The position numbers and the translations under genes are program-made. Shown in pieces: positions 1 through 8,119 of a DNA stretch of 64,000 nucleotides. Origin of the DNA: Eximiradius sp. (GTDB lineage Bacteria > Bacteroidota > Ignavibacteria > Kapaibacteriales > UBA2268); NCBI GenBank assembly GCA_937127445.1, contig CAKZLY010000018.1:124001-188000 (forward strand), written 5' to 3'. Under the pieces are notes generated by a model, which worked only from the letters and a program-made list of their open reading frames with translations, was not told the DNA's origin and made no database searches. Position 1 is the stretch's first letter; each line of letters starts with the position of its first letter.

Positions 1-1205
1 CAAGTGTAAATGAGCAAATGGATGTTATTCGAGATGGAGCAATTGAGGTGCTTCCCGAAGACGAACTTGTACGCAAAATAGAGAATTCAATTAAAAACAA
101 TAAACCATTAAATATAAAATTAGGAGCAGACCCGAGCCGTCCCGATTTACATATCGGACACGCCGTAGTATTGCACAAACTGCGTCAATTTCAGGATTTA
201 GGGCATAAAGCAATACTTATTATTGGAGATTTTACTGCAATGATTGGCGACCCGACTGGAAAATCCAAAACCCGTCCTCAATTAACGCTGGAAGAAACTC
301 GTATTAACGGACAAAGTTATCTTGAACAAGCAACAATTATATTGAAAAAAGAGAATTTGGAAGTTGTGTATAATTCTGATTGGCTTGGGAAAATGAATTT
401 TAGTGATGTTATTCAGCTTGCTGCTCGATACACTGTTGCTCAGCTGCTCGAACGAGATGATTTTTCGAAGCGTTTTAAGTCAGGTATTCCAATTAGCGTT
501 CACGAGTTGCTTTACCCACTGGCACAAGCAATGGATTCGGCTCAAATAAAAGCAGACGTCGAATTAGGCGGGACTGACCAAAAATTCAATTTAATTGTAG
601 GGCGTGAAATTCAGAAAGCATATGGAATAGAACCGCAATGTATTGTTACGATGCCACTTCTGGAAGGAACAGATGGAGTTGAGAAGATGAGCAAATCGCT
701 TGATAATTATATTGCGCTGACTGACACACCAAAAGAAATGTTCGGTAAAGTAATGTCAATTCCTGATGCATTAATAACCCGATATATGAGATATGCTGCA
801 TTTTCCCCGGAAAATCAAGCAGTTGCTGTTGAAAAAGGGCTTGCCAATGGCACAGTTCATCCAAGAAATGCGAAAGTGGAAACTGCTATGAAAATAGTTG
901 AGTTATATCATAGCAAACAAGCTGCTGAAGCTGCTTTCGAGGAATTTGAAAGAATATTCAAAAATAAAGAACTTCCCGATGAAATTGAAGAAATGCAAAT
1001 TGACAATTCAGAAATGGGACTGATGGATTTGCTTGTTGCTACTGGGCTTGCACCATCGAAGAAAGAAGCCAAGCGATTAATTGAGCAAGGTGGTGTGTTT
1101 GTCGACCAGAACAAAGTAGATGACCCTTTTCAAAAAATAGATTTAAAAAGCAAAAGATTGCTGAAAGTAGGAAAGCGAAAGTTTTTGTATGTATTAGCAA
1201 AATAA
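1..1205 (+). CDS. tyrS: Tyrosyl-tRNA synthetase, 5' end outside window
   Basis: Charges tRNA-Tyr with tyrosine in the cytoplasm. The class I signatures are both visible: HIGH in the context LHIGHAVV (about residue 46 counted from the ATG at 18) and KMSKS in EKMSKSLDN (about residue 223). The last 60 residues form an S4 RNA-binding domain (LVATGLAPSKKEAKRLIEQG). The first in-window ATG is at 18, but the frame is open back to position 3 and the residues before it (SVNEQ) fit the usual start of the TyrZ-type family, where an E-Q-hydrophobic segment precedes the first helix. I therefore think the true start lies a few codons upstream of the window. Family is certain; the start is not visible. The next gene is convergent. 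Confidence 0.95.
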   Translation, partial: SVNEQMDVIRDGAIEVLPEDELVRKIENSIKNNKPLNIKLGADPSRPDLHIGHAVVLHKLRQFQDLGHKAILIIGDFTAMIGDPTGKSKTRPQLTLEETRINGQSYLEQATIILKKENLEVVYNSDWLGKMNFSDVIQLAARYTVAQLLERDDFSKRFKSGIPISVHELLYPLAQAMDSAQIKADVELGGTDQKFNLIVGREIQKAYGIEPQCIVTMPLLEGTDGVEKMSKSLDNYIALTDTPKEMFGKVMSIPDALITRYMRYAAFSPENQAVAVEKGLANGTVHPRNAKVETAMKIVELYHSKQAAEAAFEEFERIFKNKELPDEIEEMQIDNSEMGLMDLLVATGLAPSKKEAKRLIEQGGVFVDQNKVDDPFQKIDLKSKRLLKVGKRKFLYVLAK

Positions 1206-1343
1206 AAAATGGCTGATTAATAAATGTGACTAGTGTATTTATATCTATCTTAGTTAAAAATGAACAATTTTATGATTTTTCAGGTTAATAACTCATTTTT
1301 TTGACTTCAAGAAACTTTTCTAAGGAATTTTATGAAATCATAT

Positions 1344-1361
1344 AAAAAAGACAAGGTCTTA
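1344..1361 (-). terminator. Weak candidate terminator after addA-like gene
   Basis: On the minus strand a five-pair stem (AAGAC/GTCTT) with a three-base loop is followed by a run of six T. It lies about 60 nt past the stop of the helicase-nuclease gene. The stem is short, so this is only a weak candidate. Confidence 0.25.
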
Positions 1362-1418
1362 CTATTGAAACAGTTCCAACTATTTTGTATTTCTAATAAT
1401 GAAACAAATTTTAATTTT

Positions 1419-4400
1419 TTATTGCAAGTGAACGTCTGTCCTATCCATTAATTCTTTGATTTCTTGGTGAATGCGTTCTAATTTGTTTCGTGAGAATTCG
1501 AAAGATACAATCCAATCCTCATCGTTTTCTTTTGATGAGGAGCGGATAAAAAATAGACGGCAAATAATTGAATTAGCCTTATGAAATAAATGAAAAGTGA
1601 TAAAAGCATATATTTTCATTTGCAATTCATATTTTTCACATAGAATGGATAAATCGCTTTTTTGTCGAATAAAGTTTGTTTTCCAGTCCCAAACTTCGAT
1701 TTTGCCATTATTTTTTTCAACAAGGCAGTCGATCACACCACCAATGAAATGGCTTTCGAATGGCATGACAAGATGAAATTCACGTTTAGATGAGAGCAAA
1801 ATATCTTTACATTTAGTGATAAACGGAGAATTGTAAAAATTGGTTGCTAGTTCAATTAGATAATTCATTTCTGCGGAATTATTATAATAATTCAAAGTAA
1901 TAGATTGCGCTATTTCAGTTAAAGCGTCGAGATTAATACTAAAATCGGGATTAATCCATACATCAAGTTTCTCAATTAGTTCGTGGAAAGCGCTACCCAA
2001 AGAAAGAGCAGCTTCGCGGGAAATATTTTCTTCCAAAACATATTCATCGAAGCCAAATTCTTTTTTTATTATGAAATTTTCTTCACTTTCAAGCACTTTT
2101 TCAAGCTGAGTGGGATAGAAAAATTTGTTTTTAGGAATAGAGACTATTTCACCAATGGATAAATGATTGTTGGCTTTATTTGTAATAGTTACTTCATAAG
2201 ATGGAGTATTATTAACTATAAAGCAATAATTTGAGAACAAATTAATAGGTATTTTCAAAAATCTTGGACTAGGAGAATTATTTATCGTATATATCATTAA
2301 ATCTGTCGTTATATTTTCAGAAATACTTTCTGTTTCGAAGTCCTGTTCCGCATAATCAAGATCGAGTGCATCAAAAAGCAACTCTGCAAAGCCGTTTACT
2401 TTTTCGAAACCACCTCCTAATTTTCTTGTTAGTGAAGAGGAAATAATCAAATGATCTTTTGCACGGGTACAAGCAACGTAAAATAGTCGAATTTCTTCAT
2501 TATTTTCATTGGATTTATTATAATGTTTTACAACATTTCTAATTATAAAATCAGTCTCAGAAGTTTCGCCATCGACAATTTGCTTCAACTTGAACAAAAG
2601 CCCAAAATCATTGTCAATGAGGAAACTGTATGCAGGCTTTGTAATATAGTTAGAATTGTAAAGATAGACAATAGGGAATTCCGCACCTTTCGCCCCGTGA
2701 ACAGTAGAAATTATAACAGCATTTTCATTAGAATAAGCAATGGCTTCGGGTTCTTTTGAGTTTTCGGAAAGATAGTGAAGTTCTTCAACAAAATCGTATA
2801 AAGAACGGAAGCCACGAGCTTCAAATTTGCGGGCATAGTCAATTAATTTATCAAAATTTGATCTTATTTGATTTCCGGAAGGAGTTTTTGAAACATAGAA
2901 ATTATAACCGTCGAGACTTACTATTTTGCTGATAAGGCTTGAAACATTGATACGTGTGGAATAGAAAATCAAGTCTTCCAATACATTTTTTATTTTATCA
3001 AACTTTGCAAAATTTATATTATTTTTAAGATTTTTCAGATAATTATGATACTCAGTAAATTGGTGATAAAGCGAATAGTGATAAGTATTATTTTGCTTAT
3101 TGTAAGCAATAATTTCGAACAAGTCTGCCGAGGTTAGCCCAATAAAAGGAGATTTTAAGACACAAGCAAAAGCATAATCATCGTTTTTATCAGCAAAAAA
3201 ATTGAGAAACTCGCGGATATCTTGAATTTCAGGTGTCGCAAAGAAGCCCGAACCGCTCGCAAGAACATAAGGTATATTGTTGGCAATTAGTTCTTTTATC
3301 AATTTGCCGAACCCTGATTTTTTTCTTGCAAGAATTGCAATATCACTATACTCTGGTTTTCTAAAATCGTTAATTTCACTATCGAAAACTTTGTAATCTA
3401 AATTTCCCGCGATTACTGCTTTTATGTGTTTGACAATTAATTTTTCTTCGGTAGAATTTTCAACTTCGTAACTATTCTTTGAATTCACAGTCTCATTGTT
3501 TTTAATTTTTTGTTCGATTTTTAATTGCTGTTTACCTTGCGATATTGTGAGATTTAGCGTCAAATCTTTAGTGATTTTATTATCAACATTCAAGATAAAA
3601 GAAATTGACCCGAGAGGTTTCTCGGTAGAAACATCTTCAGTAAAATTATTAATAAATTTTGTGGTAGAACGCCCGCAGACAATAGGTTCATACTTAATAT
3701 TGTTTTCTAAATCTTTAATTTCAAATAATTTTTGGACGGGTTCCCCAATTAGTTTGGAAAAGATTACATTAACAAAGCCAGCAATATTCGGGGACATACG
3801 AAAAGATGTAGTAAGAGAGAGAAGGCCAAACTTATTATCATCATTTAAATTATGTTGGGAATATTGAGAGCTATCAAGGTAGTCGATTTTTGTAGGAATA
3901 AATGACTTGTCCTGGTCAATATTAGGATTAGCTCTGTTTTTCTCGGCTAATGATGAAGTTGCTCTCTGGAAGACTTCGACTTCGGCACCTTGAAAGCTGT
4001 AAATGCTTTGTTTGGGGTCACCCACGATGAAAAGTTTATTATCTTGACTTGGAGAGTTATTATCGAAACACAATTTGCTGATAATATCAAACTGTTCGCT
4101 ATTTGTATCCTGAAATTCATCAACAAGAATATAATCGTATTGATTTCTAATTTTCTTTGCAAAATCTTTGTTTTCGAGCATTTGGCGAACAAGAAAAATC
4201 ATATCGTCGAAATCTATTGCAAACATATCTTGCTTTAGATTTTGGTAGTTCTCAAATACTTTTGAAGCGATGTCGATAATCAGCCTTGCATCAGAAATTT
4301 GTTGAAGCAGCAAAGAATGATATTGGTCATTATTTAATTCCAGAATGTCTTTATTAAAGAGAATTTTGAAACTTGTAGATAAAAGGTCAGTTTCTTGTAG

Positions 4401-5303
4401 AAACTTTTTAATAAGATAATTAATGAATTTAGGATTTCTTTTTGCCTTTGTTTTTTCCTGGAAGATTTCGAAAATTAGACGTATTGAGTTTATGTCAAAA
4501 ATTTGAGGTGCCTTATAGAAGGATTGATTGAATTGTCTGAAAATTGATTTCATTCTTGAATGTTTTTCGCAAATGTCGTCAGTTATTTCGCTATTGTGTT
4601 CAATTTTGAGGAACTCATCGATAATAATATCAAATTTTGTGAAAAAATTCTCATAGCATTCTAACAATTTATAATTATAATAAATTAGAATTTTGTCATC
4701 CCTATTTTTGTAGAACTCGACTAAAGCAAATAGTTTTCTTCTAAAACGAATCAATTCTTTGATAACAGAAATAATATTTTTCTTGCCATGACGAACTAAT
4801 AAGTCAATAAAATCAGAACTATTTGGTGAATTCTTAAAATCAAGGAAAACATCTTGGATGGCATCTTCGAGCAAAGCAAGAGCATCGAATTCGGAAAGTT
4901 CGTAAAAATTAGGAGCGATACCAGCTTCGATTGGATAATCACGCAAAAGTGAGTTGCAGAAGCTATGAATAGTAGCGATATTAGCATACTGGATACGGTC
5001 GCGGAGAATTTTTAATTTGCGAATTTTTTCGGCATTATAATATTTTTTTTCAATTTCTTTGCTAAGGAGTTCATCGATTTTTTTAGCGACGCGAGATTTC
5101 ATTTCTGAAGCAGCTACCTTTGTAAAGGTAATAGCTAATATGCGTCTTACATCGCTTTGAACAGGTGGGTAATTGAGCAAAATATCGATATATTTATTAA
5201 CCAGGACGGTTGTTTTGCCCGAACCAGCATTTGCAGTAAGAGAGATGTGCCTATCTCGCATAAGAGCGAGCTGTTGTTCATCCGTTAGATTATGTGACGA
5301 CAT
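1419..5303 (-). CDS. addA: UvrD/RecB-family helicase-nuclease (AddA-like)
   Basis: ATP-dependent DNA helicase with a fused nuclease, expected in double-strand break repair. Superfamily 1 motifs are clear in the 1294 residues: Walker A AGSGKT at 26-31, motif Ia ITFTKVAASEM near 58-68, Walker B ILVDEFQDT at 392-400, then GDPKQSIYSFQGA. Near the C-terminus is a RecB-type nuclease site: GGVID (D1192), WDWK (D1206, K1208) and QMKIY (Q1228, Y1232). Helicase plus C-terminal nuclease in one chain is the AddA/RecB plan. No AddB or RecC partner is adjacent; the gene follows the response regulator by 3 nt, so it is probably the last gene of that operon. The first ATG gives a helicase N-terminus of normal length. 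AddA versus a general RecB-like helicase is not settled. Confidence 0.88.
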   Translation of the reverse strand: MSSHNLTDEQQLALMRDRHISLTANAGSGKTTVLVNKYIDILLNYPPVQSDVRRILAITFTKVAASEMKSRVAKKIDELLSKEIEKKYYNAEKIRKLKILRDRIQYANIATIHSFCNSLLRDYPIEAGIAPNFYELSEFDALALLEDAIQDVFLDFKNSPNSSDFIDLLVRHGKKNIISVIKELIRFRRKLFALVEFYKNRDDKILIYYNYKLLECYENFFTKFDIIIDEFLKIEHNSEITDDICEKHSRMKSIFRQFNQSFYKAPQIFDINSIRLIFEIFQEKTKAKRNPKFINYLIKKFLQETDLLSTSFKILFNKDILELNNDQYHSLLLQQISDARLIIDIASKVFENYQNLKQDMFAIDFDDMIFLVRQMLENKDFAKKIRNQYDYILVDEFQDTNSEQFDIISKLCFDNNSPSQDNKLFIVGDPKQSIYSFQGAEVEVFQRATSSLAEKNRANPNIDQDKSFIPTKIDYLDSSQYSQHNLNDDNKFGLLSLTTSFRMSPNIAGFVNVIFSKLIGEPVQKLFEIKDLENNIKYEPIVCGRSTTKFINNFTEDVSTEKPLGSISFILNVDNKITKDLTLNLTISQGKQQLKIEQKIKNNETVNSKNSYEVENSTEEKLIVKHIKAVIAGNLDYKVFDSEINDFRKPEYSDIAILARKKSGFGKLIKELIANNIPYVLASGSGFFATPEIQDIREFLNFFADKNDDYAFACVLKSPFIGLTSADLFEIIAYNKQNNTYHYSLYHQFTEYHNYLKNLKNNINFAKFDKIKNVLEDLIFYSTRINVSSLISKIVSLDGYNFYVSKTPSGNQIRSNFDKLIDYARKFEARGFRSLYDFVEELHYLSENSKEPEAIAYSNENAVIISTVHGAKGAEFPIVYLYNSNYITKPAYSFLIDNDFGLLFKLKQIVDGETSETDFIIRNVVKHYNKSNENNEEIRLFYVACTRAKDHLIISSSLTRKLGGGFEKVNGFAELLFDALDLDYAEQDFETESISENITTDLMIYTINNSPSPRFLKIPINLFSNYCFIVNNTPSYEVTITNKANNHLSIGEIVSIPKNKFFYPTQLEKVLESEENFIIKKEFGFDEYVLEENISREAALSLGSAFHELIEKLDVWINPDFSINLDALTEIAQSITLNYYNNSAEMNYLIELATNFYNSPFITKCKDILLSSKREFHLVMPFESHFIGGVIDCLVEKNNGKIEVWDWKTNFIRQKSDLSILCEKYELQMKIYAFITFHLFHKANSIICRLFFIRSSSKENDEDWIVSFEFSRNKLERIHQEIKELMDRTDVHLQ

Positions 5304-5306
5304 AGA

Positions 5307-6707
5307 TTAATTTTTTTTACGAAAGAAAGAAACATCAATATTATAGCGTCTAATTTTATTATGAAGTGTTTCGCGACTTATACCAAGCAAAGCAGCGCTT
5401 TTGCTTACATTCCCATTGCACTGAGCTAAGGTTGCTTCGATTTTCTTTTTATCAACTTCCGCTAAATCTTCTTTTAATGTTCTATCTGCTGCAAAAACGG
5501 GTATCTGATATTGGACGCTATTATTATGATTATTGCCTAAAACTTTTTTAACATCGGAAATCTCTATTTTGTCTTTTTGTGTAGTTTGGAGAATAAGTTT
5601 CAAAAAATTGACAAGTTCGCGAACATTTCCACGCCAGTTATAATCAGTAAGGAATTCAATAGTATCATTAGAGAAAAATTTATATTCAGAGAAATCATTA
5701 TTATGCTTTTGACAGTAATGATTTATAATTTCAGAAATATCTTCGCGACGCTCAGAAAGTGGCGGGATATAAATTTCGCATTCACGCAAACGGTGATATA
5801 GTTGCTCGCGGAAGCGCCCTTCACGCATCAGAACAATTAAATCTTTGTCGGTAGCTGAGATAAAGCGAATATCGACTTCTTCGTTTTGCAAAGAACCAAC
5901 TTTTCGCACAATTTTTTCTTCAATTGGGATGAGCAGATTTGATTGCAATTCAATAAGCAAGTCACCAATTTCATCAAGGAACAAAGTGCCTTTGTTTGCT
6001 TCTTGAAATAACCCGCGTTTAGTTTCCATAGCACCGCTAAAAGCACCTTTAATATGCCCATAAAGTTCGCTCTGGAACAGTTCTTTAGGAATGTTAGGGA
6101 TATCAACAGTAACAAAAGGAAATTTTGAGCGGCGGCTAATAGCGTGAAGAGCTTTAGCAACAAGTTTTTTGCCAGTGCCCGTTTGCCCTGTGATAAGAAC
6201 ATTCAGGTCGGTGCGGCCATAACGGATAATACTATCGCCAACCTGAATTATTTGTTTGCTTTTTCCAATAATTCCGCAAGAAGCGAGGAATTTTTGAACT
6301 TCGAGTTCTTCGGAAAATGCAGATATGTGGCGAGCTGAGCTATCGAGAACAGCTTTAATTTTATCTTTGGAAATAATACTTTTCTCGATGAAATTAGAAG
6401 CACCCAGTTTAGTAGCTCGTACAGCTGCTTCAATAGTGCCTTTGCCGGAAATCATCACAACAGGAATTTGAATATAATTTTTGCGGATAATTTCAAGCAA
6501 GTCGAGACCGTTTATTTTTTCGCCGGGGGTAAATTCAATATCTAAAAGAATAATGCCGACAAATCTGTGTTTCTCATCCAGAAACGAAAGTGCCTGTGAA
6601 GGTGAATAGGCCACTTCTGTTTCATAGCCGGAAGACTGAACAATATCAGCCATTGTTGAGGCGAAATCATGATCATCATCCACTATTAGAGCAATTACTT
6701 TCATCAT
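5307..6707 (-). CDS. Sigma-54-dependent NtrC-family response regulator
   Basis: Two-component transcription activator that remodels RNA polymerase with sigma-54. The receiver domain (about 1-120) has the acidic pocket D10-D12, phospho-acceptor D56 (ILLDIEF), S87 and K109. The AAA+ domain follows: Walker A GQTGTGKK (174-181), the sigma-54 contact loop GAFSGA (221-226; the commoner form is GAFTGA) and Walker B TLFLDEIGD (241-249). The C-terminus is a Fis-type helix-turn-helix (NVSKSAALLGISRETLHNKI). No histidine kinase is nearby, so its signal is unknown. The start ATGATGAAA overlaps the TGA of the upstream lipoprotein gene; the second ATG (6704) is an equally good start. The helicase gene follows 3 nt downstream. 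Confidence 0.93.
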   Translation of the reverse strand: MMKVIALIVDDDHDFASTMADIVQSSGYETEVAYSPSQALSFLDEKHRFVGIILLDIEFTPGEKINGLDLLEIIRKNYIQIPVVMISGKGTIEAAVRATKLGASNFIEKSIISKDKIKAVLDSSARHISAFSEELEVQKFLASCGIIGKSKQIIQVGDSIIRYGRTDLNVLITGQTGTGKKLVAKALHAISRRSKFPFVTVDIPNIPKELFQSELYGHIKGAFSGAMETKRGLFQEANKGTLFLDEIGDLLIELQSNLLIPIEEKIVRKVGSLQNEEVDIRFISATDKDLIVLMREGRFREQLYHRLRECEIYIPPLSERREDISEIINHYCQKHNNDFSEYKFFSNDTIEFLTDYNWRGNVRELVNFLKLILQTTQKDKIEISDVKKVLGNNHNNSVQYQIPVFAADRTLKEDLAEVDKKKIEATLAQCNGNVSKSAALLGISRETLHNKIRRYNIDVSFFRKKN

Positions 6708-7195
6708 CTATTTCTTATTTCTCGAATACTTGGTACTAAACTATTAAGTGAATCAAAAAGTTCACGAAACTGGCGAGAACCTTTATTTTGAAATTCTGGG
6801 TTCCATACGGCAAGCATATTAAGATTTTGGTCGGGATTTGAGAACTCAACAAATCTTGCTTTACTCTCGGCGGGTGAGAACAAAGTTTGGGTTTTCAAGA
6901 TAGTTGTTTGAGCAAGTTTTAATTTACTGCAAAAATCTTTATGGTCCAAATCAACTATTTTATCTTTTTTAATTTCTGGATTTTTATTGCTTTTTGAAAA
7001 AATAAAGAGCTCACCGTAAGCATTAATCTCATATCCAAAAAAAGCGTTATCCTTCGGGAAGAAATCACCCCAACGAAGAACAAGATTTTTCTCGTTTTCA
7101 TTTAAGCATTTAGCTAATTGTGGCTTATTGCCTTTAAACAATGAACAAGAAAACAGCAATAAAAGTAACAATATTGAAAGAGTACTTATTCTCAT
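6704..7195 (-). CDS. Small lipoprotein of unknown function
   Basis: A 163-residue protein that I do not recognise. The N-terminus is a hydrophobic leucine-rich segment ending in the lipobox LFSC (Cys17), so it should be a lipid-anchored envelope protein. The mature part is soluble-looking, rich in Lys, Asn and Phe, and has two further cysteines (in AKCLNE and DFCSKL). Its stop codon overlaps the start of the sigma-54 response regulator, so the two are translationally coupled; a sensory or accessory role for the regulator is possible but not shown. Confidence 0.7.
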   Translation of the reverse strand: MRISTLSILLLLLLFSCSLFKGNKPQLAKCLNENEKNLVLRWGDFFPKDNAFFGYEINAYGELFIFSKSNKNPEIKKDKIVDLDHKDFCSKLKLAQTTILKTQTLFSPAESKARFVEFSNPDQNLNMLAVWNPEFQNKGSRQFRELFDSLNSLVPSIREIRNR

Positions 7196-7256
7196 TTCGA
7201 GAAATAACAGTTGAACATAATTAACAAATATAATAAAAAGACAAATAATAAAAAAT

Positions 7257-8045
7257 TTAGTAATGATTAGTATTATTTTTATATCTATCGAGAAATTCTT
7301 TTACTATGGGGTCATTGGTTTTGTTTAAATCATCAGGCGTGCCTTCGAACTGCACCAAACCATCGTTGAGCATAACAACGCGGTCAGCAATTTTATAGAC
7401 AGAGAACATATCGTGAGTAATGATTATCGATGTTACTTTGAGCTTATGGGAAAGCTCGGCAATCAGGTCGTCAATTTGTTCAGAGGTAACTGGGTCTAAT
7501 CCAGTAGTAGGCTCGTCATAAAAAATGTATTCGGGATTTCCTACCAGAGCACGAGCAACTCCAACACGTTTTTTCATACCACCGGATAAATCAGATGGCA
7601 ATTTATCTTTTAATATTTTCCATTCATTAATAAATGAAGTGTCATTTTCATCTGTTTGTGGGAGTAATCCGACGGCTTTAAGCACTCTAATTGCTTCTTG
7701 TTCGAGATATTTAATATTTCTTTGACCGTGTTCGTAAAGTCCTAAAACAACATTCTCGAAAACAGTAAGCGAATCAAAAAGGGCGGCGCTTTGAAATACA
7801 AAGCCGAATTTTTGCCTCAATTTATACAAAGATTTTCTATCTAACTGTGAAACTATGTTACCATCAATTGAAACTGTTCCCAAGTCGGGTTCGAGCAGCC
7901 CAACGATGATTTTGATTAAAACACTTTTGCCACAACCGGATTTTCCGATAATACAAAGAATATCATTATCAGGAATACTAATATTGATACCCTTCAAAAC
8001 GTTTTTGGGACCGAAAGATTTATGGATATTAGTAATATTTATCAT
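7257..8045 (-). CDS. mlaF: ABC transporter ATPase, MlaF-like
   Basis: ATP-binding subunit of an ABC transporter, most like MlaF/MkL, which powers phospholipid movement between inner and outer membrane. Visible motifs are Walker A GKSGCGKS, signature LSGGMKKRVGVARAL, Walker B IFYDEPTTGLDP and the switch histidine in IITHDM. The phrase SGGMKKRVGVARAL and a length of 262 residues are typical of the Mla group. The permease MlaE and substrate-binding MlaD are not adjacent in this window: the neighbours are a murein hydrolase upstream and a lipoprotein downstream. The partner permease must be elsewhere, or the gene serves another transporter. Confidence 0.82.
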   Translation of the reverse strand: MINITNIHKSFGPKNVLKGINISIPDNDILCIIGKSGCGKSVLIKIIVGLLEPDLGTVSIDGNIVSQLDRKSLYKLRQKFGFVFQSAALFDSLTVFENVVLGLYEHGQRNIKYLEQEAIRVLKAVGLLPQTDENDTSFINEWKILKDKLPSDLSGGMKKRVGVARALVGNPEYIFYDEPTTGLDPVTSEQIDDLIAELSHKLKVTSIIITHDMFSVYKIADRVVMLNDGLVQFEGTPDDLNKTNDPIVKEFLDRYKNNTNHY

Positions 8046-8066
8046 ATTTTCAACAAATAGAAAAAC

Positions 8067-8100
8067 AAAAAGACATCGCTATGGGTGGCGAATGTCTTTT
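8067..8100 (-). terminator. Intrinsic terminator after mltD-like gene
   Basis: Minus-strand hairpin with arms AAAGACATTCGC and GCGATGTCTTT (one bulged base), loop of about eight bases, then TTTTTGTTTTT. It sits just after the murein hydrolase stop at 8120 and before the MlaF-like start at 8045, so these two genes are probably separate transcripts. Confidence 0.75.
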
Positions 8101-8119
8101 CAAAAATAATAAAAACAAA

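Noticed and set aside
1332-1451. A 39-codon frame with AAGGA six bases before its ATG, between tyrS and the helicase gene
   Set aside because: It is short, runs into the 3' end of the opposite gene and encodes no recognisable motif; the ribosome-site match could easily be chance in this AT-rich spacer.
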